Shown in pieces: positions 54,495-60,961 of a stretch of DNA of 64,000 nucleotides. Position 1 is the stretch's first letter. Every line of letters begins with the position of its first letter. A model generated the notes under the pieces. It saw nothing but the letters and a program-made list of their open reading frames with translations. It searched no databases and had not been told where the DNA came from. The DNA comes from an uncultured Lachnospiraceae bacterium. Lineage in GTDB: Bacteria > Bacillota > Clostridia > Lachnospirales > Lachnospiraceae. The DNA lies in contig CAJUQO010000001.1 of the NCBI GenBank assembly GCA_910588295.1, positions 87,911-151,910 of the forward strand. Reading direction: 5' to 3'. The position numbers and the translations under genes were made by a program.

Positions 54495-55148
54495 TCATTT
54501 GTGACTTTTTGTTAACAGTACAGAAATATTTCTATAAGAATGAATCGCAGCCTCGCAGTCGGCATACTGCTTTTTACCTATATGTAATTCCTCCTGGATC
54601 TCGTTGGGATGATATCCCGCTGTCTTAAGTCCCAATACGCTTCTTTGCAGTTTTGAGAGTCTGCTAAGATATTGCAGCATCCTCCTACTGAACGCTTCCT
54701 CTGCCAAAGCTTCCTTATATATGTCAAAATCACTGGCCAGCACATCGCCCAGGGTACAACCACTGTCATCCCCCACAGGGGCGTCCAGGCGTTCGTCAGG
54801 GATGACAACAAACTTTGGCTTCCCGTTTTCATCCAGCGCTTTATTGCCGTTCTGGTCTGTTTCGTATCTTTTTGTACATCGCTTCGAGCAATACCGGCGT
54901 TTGAATTCGTCAATGATCCCCAGCCTCAATGCATGGTACAGATATGCGTCAAAATTTCCTTTATGTGAATCAAACTGGCCGCTTTTTATGATTTCTACAA
55001 ATATATCTGTCGCAACACCGTAAAATTCATCCATATCCCAATTGGATGTACCGCCATAGTCTTTGACAAATATCTGATCCACAACCGCGCGAAGCCTCCG
55101 GGCGTTATTTTCATAATAAGAGTTAACAATATGTTTCACCGTCTTCAC
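54495..55148 (-). CDS. Sigma-70-like factor of the phage-like cluster
   Basis: This protein of about 217 residues has two helical regions like sigma-70 family domains. A region-2-like segment is near residues 50-85 (VEIIKSGQFDSHKGNFDAYLYHALRLGIIDEFKRR, the DEFKRR end fitting region 2.4). A C-terminal region-4-like segment (LSRLSKLQRSVLGLKTAGYHPNEIQEELHIGKKQYADCEAAIHSY) has helix-turn-helix spacing. Between them is a charged linker with a possible CSKRC pair. GTG at 55148 is the longest start. GTG three codons later (55139) has AGGTGA five bases upstream and may be the true one. It is transcribed from the LexA-box promoter and is first in an operon with the DUF262 gene. It probably directs transcription of the divergent cluster. 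Confidence 0.75.
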   Translation of the reverse strand: MKTVKHIVNSYYENNARRLRAVVDQIFVKDYGGTSNWDMDEFYGVATDIFVEIIKSGQFDSHKGNFDAYLYHALRLGIIDEFKRRYCSKRCTKRYETDQNGNKALDENGKPKFVVIPDERLDAPVGDDSGCTLGDVLASDFDIYKEALAEEAFSRRMLQYLSRLSKLQRSVLGLKTAGYHPNEIQEELHIGKKQYADCEAAIHSYRNISVLLTKSHK

Positions 55149-55220
55149 CTCTCATGTTTTATCTGAATCTGAGCAACATCCCTATGTCTCATTTCCATAT
55201 TTTCTCAGTTGGTACTGACA

Positions 55221-55249
55221 AGTATAAATCGTACGTTTGTTCTTGTCAA
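55221..55249 (-). promoter_or_regulatory. Sigma-A promoter of the sigma-like/DUF262 operon
   Basis: Minus-strand TTGACA (55249-55244), exactly 17 bases, TATACT (55226-55221). It is the strongest consensus promoter in the window and starts transcription about 65 bases before the sigma-like gene. A LexA-box-like site lies inside the spacer. Confidence 0.88.
55231..55242. promoter_or_regulatory. LexA (SOS) box 2, in the promoter spacer
   Basis: Minus-strand GAACAAACGTAC fits GAAC-N4-GTTC with one mismatch and lies between -35 and -10. Bound LexA here would block RNA polymerase directly. Confidence 0.65.
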
Positions 55250-55259
55250 CCCTTTTTTA

Positions 55260-55271
55260 GAACATTTGTTC
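55260..55271. promoter_or_regulatory. LexA (SOS) box 1
   Basis: GAACATTTGTTC is a perfect 12-bp GAAC-N4-GTTC palindrome, the core of the Gram-positive LexA site, with the flanking G also matching on one side. It lies just upstream of the -35 of the sigma-like promoter. The two boxes are 29 bp apart centre to centre. Confidence 0.82.
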
Positions 55272-55339
55272 GCATTTTATTGTTTCGCACACCGTTCTGC
55301 TTCATCGCAGCATATTTTTTCCGGCAAAAAAAATTACCT

Positions 55340-55405
55340 CTTTCGCGGAGAAAAAAACAGAAATATATAGTAGCGCCACTTTTTTCAATCGCGTTTCCGC
55401 GAAAG
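55340..55405. promoter_or_regulatory. Inverted repeat in the divergent control region
   Basis: CTTTCGCGGA (55340-55349) and TCCGCGAAAG (55396-55405) are perfect 10-bp inverted arms 46 bases apart, on either side of an A-rich stretch with AATATATAGTA. The arms look like paired operator sites around the likely start of rightward transcription. No sigma-A consensus for the rightward genes is obvious, which fits use of another sigma factor. Confidence 0.5.
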
Positions 55406-55459
55406 AACACGAATACGCAAAACCAGAAACATACCAAAAAGGAGGAAACAGGATAACCC

Positions 55460-55663
55460 ATGAAAACACCCAATCATCAAACCGGAAGCTCTCTTCTCTC
55501 AAATACCTTTGGAGGGCTCATCTATCTTTCTGATTATAATACAGAACACAAAAGCTGCAAAATCTCACGGGCTTCCGCCGTCGCCAATCGCATCGCGCAG
55601 GATAAATGCTTCGATGCGCAATGCAAACAGAATACAGAAATACGAAAAAGAAGTTTGAGGTAA
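55460..55663 (+). CDS. Small hypothetical protein ahead of the polymerase
   Basis: This 67-residue ORF has AAAGGAGG 14 bases and CAGGAT seven bases before the ATG. The product is hydrophilic, with two Cys in DKCFDAQCKQN, and unlike any family I recognise. Its TAA stop is supplied by the first arm of the palindromic repeat at 55660. It is probably cotranscribed with the polymerase gene 52 bases on. Coding status is moderately supported by the RBS and position only. Confidence 0.45.
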   Translation: MKTPNHQTGSSLLSNTFGGLIYLSDYNTEHKSCKISRASAVANRIAQDKCFDAQCKQNTEIRKRSLR

Positions 55664-55690
55664 CAGTTCCGCCAGAGGCTGAACTGTTAC
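55660..55690. repeat. Dispersed palindrome copy before the polymerase gene
   Basis: GTAACAGTTC (55660-55669) and GAACTGTTAC (55681-55690) form a perfect 10-bp stem with the loop CGCCAGAGGCT. The right arm ends in GTTACGTTTT, a weak T-run. It is the same family as the copy at 29980 in the conserved chromosome, so the element carries a host-type repeat. Confidence 0.85.
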
Positions 55691-55715
55691 GTTTTGAAGC
55701 AGGGAGGGATACCAT

Positions 55716-58583
55716 TTGAAACAGAAAGGGATTTACATACCGTCCATCGACGCCAAGGATATCTATTTATCCACACACTATATCGAAAACGATTCGGATG
55801 GCTGCCATCTGAAACTCAAAGACGGACAGTACAATTTACGCAAATTCACGAATGTGCTGGATTACAGCCTGGATCTGATCGAATTACAGGATATCTATTA
55901 CAAAAAATACCGACGCCATGACTTTGCCTTTAAGAACAACAGACATATGTACTCTGCCAACGTGATCAATCTGACTTTCAAATATTCCGTCAAAGAATGG
56001 AACCAGATGAACAAAAATACATTTGTCAGAGCCGGATACGACCATCGGCGCCTGGAATTTGAAGACTGCATCGCCAAAAACGAAAGCGGCGACATCATCG
56101 GGATAAAGACCGGCGAAAAAGTACTCCGCCCCATGGACGTTCCCAAACCGTTTAGCTGCGAAACGACAGACGCCGGAAACGCGGCGGATTCGGCCATAGC
56201 CGGTAAACCGTCGTGGCAATATATCAAAAAAGGCGAACCAAAAACCTTAAAAACCGGCGCGCAGCTCAGAACCGAGCTGTACAAAAACGGTTTTATCTGC
56301 GACGGCGTAAAATACTGCCGCATGAAAAGATCCACAGGGGCGGCTCGCGTGGGAAAATGTCTTTTTATCATCGAAGCGCTGTTCAAGCCCCTCTTAAAGT
56401 TCAGCTCCAGAGGGATCTCCGTAACATATGGACAGGAAATCGATCTGGCCGCCTATGAGGGATATATCGCGCTCCCTTCCAGCAGTATCATAGACACCCT
56501 GCCGATCAGACCGGAAAACATTCTGCTGATCGACGACTATGACAGTGTCTTCCGCGAAGATGTGATAGAAACCCACGACGAGCATGGCCGGTTGAAAACG
56601 ACGGAAAGTACCTGCGAGATCACCAATACGATATGGGACGGGCAGTCGCTGATGGACAGCTCGCTTTTCGGCGGTTATGCCGGATACGGCATGGTTCTGC
56701 TGCGCAATCTGATGTTCAAGTCCTGCTGTTTTAACTGCAATATCCGGCAATGGTTTGCGGATAACAATATCACCGACATCGCGCAGTTAAACGGAAAGAC
56801 CAGAGCCGCCAGAATCGAAGATATCAAGCTGATCACGACCCCAAGCAGCATCAAATATCTTAAATTCGATACATGGGATCACTGGCTGGATCATCTGTAT
56901 CCCCGTTTCGGGATCGTAAAGCATGACAAGAAAACCCATTTCTTTGGCGGACGGCTGGCACAGACCCATTACCAGCTGCTGAACACCCTGCAGCTGTCAA
57001 AAGATGAAGTGAGCGAGTTTTTACAGCCCTCTCTGGATTTCGCGCAGATGCTGAGAGACCGCCCGGAAGTTGTGCGGTATTACATAAAATATCCCGGCAT
57101 TGATGAAATGGAGCCGGGCATGCAGCCCATGTACAATAAAAATGACGTCGCCTACCATCTGATGTGTATGAACGACGATTTCGCCAAAACAAAATATTAC
57201 CAGGAATTTCTGGTAGATCTGCTTCGATCCTATTATAAGAACCTGAAAAACGGGCATGTGTACGTCCATGGCAATTACTCTACCCTGCTGGGAAATCCCA
57301 TCGAAATGCTGCAACAGGCCATCGGCAGATTTGACGGAAAGAGCCAGATAGGCGTCGGGAATATACACAGTACACGGTTTGCTTACGGCAAGACGCTGCT
57401 GGCATGCAGAAGCCCCCATGTCACCATCGGTAATCTGTGGCTGCCGCATAATTCCGAAAACAGGCTGATCGACCGTTACTGCAATCTGACCGATGAGATT
57501 GTGTGTATCAATGCCATCGGTGAAAATGTCCTGCAGAGACTCTCCGGCGCCGATTTTGACAGCGACACCGTATTACTCACCGATAATGAAATCCTCATCC
57601 GGGCCGCAAAACGGAATTACGATCTGTTCAAAACACCGACCTCCTTCGTATCCGCCCGGAAAGTAAAAAGATACTACACGCCGGAACAACAGGCAGACCT
57701 GGATACCAAAACCTCCGTCAACAAGATCGGCGAGATCGTAAATCTGTCCCAGGAGTTAAATTCGCTGCTGTGGGACAGGATGTACCATGGGGAGACTTAT
57801 GAGGATATCAAGGAATTGTATTTCGATATCTGCCAGTTGGACGTCATGTCCGGCATTGAGATCGATAAAGCAAAAAAAGAATTTGACATTGACACCGGAA
57901 AAGAACTGGGCAGGCTGCGAAGCAAATATGATCCTCTGGTCAGGGAATACGAAGAAAGCGAGGACGGCGAACCGGTGCGGGGCAAAAAGAAAATGCCGCG
58001 TTTCTTCTCCCATATTTCCCGGCAGAAAGGTTATTACAACCCGGACAGAAAGCATTACTGCAGTTATCATACCTCCATGGATTATCTGCAGACGATTATA
58101 AACGGCTTCAAAATAAAGAATCCCTACAAAAAAGACCGGCTGCCCTTTGTCTCGGTCCTGAATCATTCATTATTCAGAACAAACCGGGTAAACCAAAAGC
58201 AGATCAACAAAATATACCGTATGTTAAAAACCTACATCCATGAACGGAAAGTCATCTATGGCTCCGATTCCATGCTGCGGGACGAGAAAACCGAAAGAGC
58301 TTCCTTATTAAAAGAACAGCTCATTGAAAATATAGAAAATGAAACCATCGGATTTTCAACCCTGTACAGACTTTTATCTTCCATCGAGGATCAAGATCAC
58401 TCGCAGATCAAACATGTGCTCCTGGAAATCCTGTTCTTGTGTGGAAACAAGAGTTTCCGCAAAGCCATCCTTCAGTCCTGCAGCGAGGTCGCCGAGCTGG
58501 AAGAACCCGGCGACGACCTGGAATTATTCGGCATGGGATACAAAATCACAAAAAAGCAGATAAAAGGTGAAATAAACGCCTGA
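55716..58583 (+). CDS. YonO/RdRP-superfamily single-subunit RNA polymerase
   Basis: This 955-residue protein carries the double-psi beta-barrel catalytic motif of the RNA polymerase beta-prime/cellular RdRP superfamily: SGADFDSD with Asp613, Asp615 and Asp617 as metal ligands, in the place of SG-DLDGD (QDE-1) and DYDGD (YonO). The usual Gly is Ser. About 50 residues upstream, LLACRSPHVTIGNL (Arg565, Pro567) aligns with the RdRP block R-N-P-C-L-H-P-G-D. Lys559 lies just before it. A basic helical C-terminus follows. It uses a TTG start with GGGAGG eight bases upstream. YonO of prophage SPbeta is a DNA-dependent RNA polymerase for late genes, and a related role is the best guess. RNA-templated activity is not excluded. 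Confidence 0.82.
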   Translation: MKQKGIYIPSIDAKDIYLSTHYIENDSDGCHLKLKDGQYNLRKFTNVLDYSLDLIELQDIYYKKYRRHDFAFKNNRHMYSANVINLTFKYSVKEWNQMNKNTFVRAGYDHRRLEFEDCIAKNESGDIIGIKTGEKVLRPMDVPKPFSCETTDAGNAADSAIAGKPSWQYIKKGEPKTLKTGAQLRTELYKNGFICDGVKYCRMKRSTGAARVGKCLFIIEALFKPLLKFSSRGISVTYGQEIDLAAYEGYIALPSSSIIDTLPIRPENILLIDDYDSVFREDVIETHDEHGRLKTTESTCEITNTIWDGQSLMDSSLFGGYAGYGMVLLRNLMFKSCCFNCNIRQWFADNNITDIAQLNGKTRAARIEDIKLITTPSSIKYLKFDTWDHWLDHLYPRFGIVKHDKKTHFFGGRLAQTHYQLLNTLQLSKDEVSEFLQPSLDFAQMLRDRPEVVRYYIKYPGIDEMEPGMQPMYNKNDVAYHLMCMNDDFAKTKYYQEFLVDLLRSYYKNLKNGHVYVHGNYSTLLGNPIEMLQQAIGRFDGKSQIGVGNIHSTRFAYGKTLLACRSPHVTIGNLWLPHNSENRLIDRYCNLTDEIVCINAIGENVLQRLSGADFDSDTVLLTDNEILIRAAKRNYDLFKTPTSFVSARKVKRYYTPEQQADLDTKTSVNKIGEIVNLSQELNSLLWDRMYHGETYEDIKELYFDICQLDVMSGIEIDKAKKEFDIDTGKELGRLRSKYDPLVREYEESEDGEPVRGKKKMPRFFSHISRQKGYYNPDRKHYCSYHTSMDYLQTIINGFKIKNPYKKDRLPFVSVLNHSLFRTNRVNQKQINKIYRMLKTYIHERKVIYGSDSMLRDEKTERASLLKEQLIENIENETIGFSTLYRLLSSIEDQDHSQIKHVLLEILFLCGNKSFRKAILQSCSEVAELEEPGDDLELFGMGYKITKKQIKGEINA

Positions 58584-58668
58584 TTTTCCAACCTGCTGCG
58601 GCGCGAAATTTAAGTTACATAGGATAGGATGGTCTTATTGACCCGAAAAACGATCAGGAGGGCTTGCT

Positions 58669-59010
58669 ATACAGACAATAAAAAAATATTACAATCAAAC
58701 CAGCATTGCGGACGCTATCAGAGAAAAAACCGGCTGTTCCAGCACGGAGGTAATAAGAATCCTGAATTCTCTGGGCGAGGTGGTAAAAGAAAAATTCAGC
58801 GGCGTGGATGAAACTGTTGAAATCAAGATATTCCCGGGATTGAAGGTAACTTCGAAGTATATCCCTTCCGAACAATCGGTTTCCAGCAGATTGCATATAG
58901 CGTCTGATTATTCCATATTCATGTCCGCCGTTTTTACCGATGATTTTCGGAAAAAAGTACGGGGATCGCATAAAGAGCATTGCTGCCGGTCCCCCACTAA
59001 AGGAAGGTGA
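58669..59010 (+). CDS. HU-like DNA-binding protein with apparent ATA start
   Basis: This protein of about 113 residues has an HU/IHF-like helical base TSIADAIREKTGCSSTEVIRILNSLGEVVKEKFSG followed by a beta part with EIKIFPGLKVTSKYIPSE. The only initiation site that keeps the whole domain is ATA at 58669, with AGGAGGG six bases upstream at 58656-58662. The frame is closed by a stop at 58639 and has no ATG, GTG or TTG before GTG at 58780, which would delete the helices. HU next to the polymerase mirrors yonN beside yonO in SPbeta. The last codons contain the RBS of the next gene. Confidence 0.65.
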   Translation: MQTIKKYYNQTSIADAIREKTGCSSTEVIRILNSLGEVVKEKFSGVDETVEIKIFPGLKVTSKYIPSEQSVSSRLHIASDYSIFMSAVFTDDFRKKVRGSHKEHCCRSPTKGR

Positions 59011-59014
59011 TAGA

Positions 59015-59755
59015 ATGGATACGGATCAGTTAAAGCTGTATCGCGGTTCACCCGTCAGCATATGCGACGGTATAGAACTGCATATCCCCACGCTGGATGA
59101 GATCTGCAGTTACGGCGAGGATAAGTACTATTCCATGGTACATATGCTCTGCTCTACAGGCATCGATCTGTGCTGGCAGTTGGAGGAAATGGGAATCCCT
59201 TTCGATGAAATATCCGACTATTTGCTGTTCTGCCAAATATTAAGGCGTCAGTATACATCGGACGATACCAGGATCCTGTTTGGAGATCAGCCGGATCTCT
59301 CCGCCATGGAGCTGTATGTGGATGAAAACAGCCACATCTTTTTATTCCAGCCATACGACGACGGCAGCATCATCATAAACGAAGACGTGTATCTCAGGCT
59401 GGTGACCATGCTGCGGAAAATACACGGCTTAAAAAGGGATGACCGGGTCGCCGGGACAAAGAGCTGTCGGATGGCGTTCATCGAAGACGCGAAAATGGAA
59501 TACGAAGCGCGCAAAAATGAGCCGTCAAAATCTACGCTGCTGCAAATGGTCTCCACAATGACCAACATGGAAGGTTTCAAACGGGATGATACCACCGTCT
59601 GGGCCATGAATATCTATGCGTTTATGGACAGTGTAAAGCGCATAGCAAAAATAAGAAATTCCACTTTGCTGATGCAAAGCGGCTACTCCGGATTCGGCGT
59701 AGACCTAAACAAGATCAAACAAGAAGAACTCAATTATATGGGAGAGCTGAGTTAG
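59015..59755 (+). CDS. Phage-like protein of unknown function
   Basis: This 246-residue protein has no signal peptide or membrane helix. Its N-terminal half has LYRGSPVSICDGIELHIPTLDEICSYGEDKYYSMVHML and then GIDLCWQLEEMGIPFDEISDYLLFCQIL. The second half ends in a Met/Lys-rich helical segment and GYSGFGVDLNKIK. Its place directly before the tail-tube-like gene suggests a virion assembly role, such as a tail-completion or chaperone protein, but I recognise no family. ATG at 59015 follows AGGAAGG by seven bases. A longer upstream frame overlaps the HU-like gene and is rejected. Confidence 0.7.
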   Translation: MDTDQLKLYRGSPVSICDGIELHIPTLDEICSYGEDKYYSMVHMLCSTGIDLCWQLEEMGIPFDEISDYLLFCQILRRQYTSDDTRILFGDQPDLSAMELYVDENSHIFLFQPYDDGSIIINEDVYLRLVTMLRKIHGLKRDDRVAGTKSCRMAFIEDAKMEYEARKNEPSKSTLLQMVSTMTNMEGFKRDDTTVWAMNIYAFMDSVKRIAKIRNSTLLMQSGYSGFGVDLNKIKQEELNYMGELS

Positions 59756-59794
59756 CTTAGCTATTCCGTCATTATTTTAAGGAGGAAACTACAT

Positions 59795-60589
59795 ATGAAA
59801 TTTAATCCCAATGAAGTCGTATTCGAGAAAATCAGGTACATTGAGACGTTCGATCCCACCACAAAGCAGCTGATCAGCAGGCTGACCAATGTCAAGGAGC
59901 CCACGTTGAATTTCACCTCTGAGGGCACTCAGGTTACCGACGCCCAGGGGGCGGAAATCGTCACCTTCTACAACGCGGCGCAGGGCACCCTCTCCTACAC
60001 CAATGCTATCCATTCTTTCGATCTGCTGGCCGAGCAGTTCTCTTCCGACAAAAATGTTGCCAGCGAAGACAAGAAGATCGTTGCGCCCGTATCGGAAATC
60101 CTTGAGATCACGGACAGCAAAGTCACTCTCAAGTATGTACCCGTAGGTACTGCGGGCGCCGAAATTAAATATGTACAGCTCATCAATGATGAGAACGAAT
60201 TCGGTGAGACGCTGGAAGTCTCCGCAACCATTGCCGAAGGCAAATTTACCATTAATGCGGAAGACAGGACCCTGACCTTCCATTCCGGCACGACAGGCCG
60301 GGTGATCGTCGATTATGAGGCAGAGATGTCCGAGGCAATCAGCCTCACGAAAACTACCGATTCCATGCCGCCCGTCCGGACGCTGCACGTACACTGTTAC
60401 TTCAGGAACAAGTGCGACAACAATATCAAATATATCGGCGTAATCTCATTCCCCAGGGCGCAGATCGATATTTCCAGCGTTGACGTCGGGCTGACTCCCG
60501 ACGGCGGACATGCCGTATCCTATAAGCTGCAGAAACCGTACTGCGACGAGACCGGCCAGCTTTGCTCCGTATTCGTTTACAAAGACTGA
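59795..60589 (+). CDS. Tail-tube-like phage structural protein
   Basis: This 264-residue beta-rich protein has the run EPTLNFTSEGTQVTDAQGAEIVTFYNAAQGTLSYTNAIHSFDLLAEQF near its N-terminus. It follows the pattern of phage tail tube subunits: a strand pair with a strongly conserved V-x-D-A-x-G turn, then a loop and an Asn-Ala-x-x-S/F strand. The central part looks like an inserted Ig-like domain (residues about 100-180). It then returns to strands ending SYKLQKPYCDETGQLCSVFVYKD. TAAGGAGG precedes the ATG by nine bases, fitting high expression. No head, portal or terminase gene accompanies it in the window. Confidence 0.6.
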   Translation: MKFNPNEVVFEKIRYIETFDPTTKQLISRLTNVKEPTLNFTSEGTQVTDAQGAEIVTFYNAAQGTLSYTNAIHSFDLLAEQFSSDKNVASEDKKIVAPVSEILEITDSKVTLKYVPVGTAGAEIKYVQLINDENEFGETLEVSATIAEGKFTINAEDRTLTFHSGTTGRVIVDYEAEMSEAISLTKTTDSMPPVRTLHVHCYFRNKCDNNIKYIGVISFPRAQIDISSVDVGLTPDGGHAVSYKLQKPYCDETGQLCSVFVYKD

Positions 60590-60643
60590 TGTGACGGGAG
60601 GGGGCTTCCCCCTCCCTGCCTGAAAATGCCAGGAGGAGTAAAC

Positions 60644-60961
60644 ATGTCCACGGAAGCAAATGCCGTATGCGCCGTCTGCGGGTCAAAATACCAAATATGT
60701 CTGTCCTGTAAAAGCACAAACCGCCTGACACCATGGCGGAGCATCGCGGATACTGCAGACTGTTATAAGATCTATATGATCATCCATGATTACACCGGTC
60801 ATAAGATTTCTAAAGAAAAAGCCCGGGAATTGTTGGGAACCCTCACCGTACCGCCCAGACTGCAGGCCCATGTAAAAGCGGTGGTCAATGAGATCATGGA
60901 ATCTGACCAAAAGAACCGGGAACGCAGGCCGGCGGACCCGACAACCGGAGAAACCTCATGA
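60644..60961 (+). CDS. Small zinc-ribbon phage protein
   Basis: This 105-residue protein carries two CxxC knuckles near the start (CAVCGSKYQICLSC), a probable zinc ribbon, followed by TPWRSIADTADCYKIYMIIHDYTG and a basic helical C-terminus with ISKEKARELLG. Its stop overlaps the start of the desulfurase gene by four bases (ATGA), so the two are translationally coupled. ATG at 60644 follows AGGAGGAG. Function unknown; nucleic-acid or partner binding is the natural guess for a ribbon of this kind. Confidence 0.65.
   Translation: MSTEANAVCAVCGSKYQICLSCKSTNRLTPWRSIADTADCYKIYMIIHDYTGHKISKEKARELLGTLTVPPRLQAHVKAVVNEIMESDQKNRERRPADPTTGETS

Noticed and set aside
55246..55502. Two short minus-strand hydrophobic ORFs in the divergent control region
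   Set aside because: They cover the LexA boxes and inverted repeat, have no good RBS, and are Phe/Cys-rich as expected from A/T-rich DNA.
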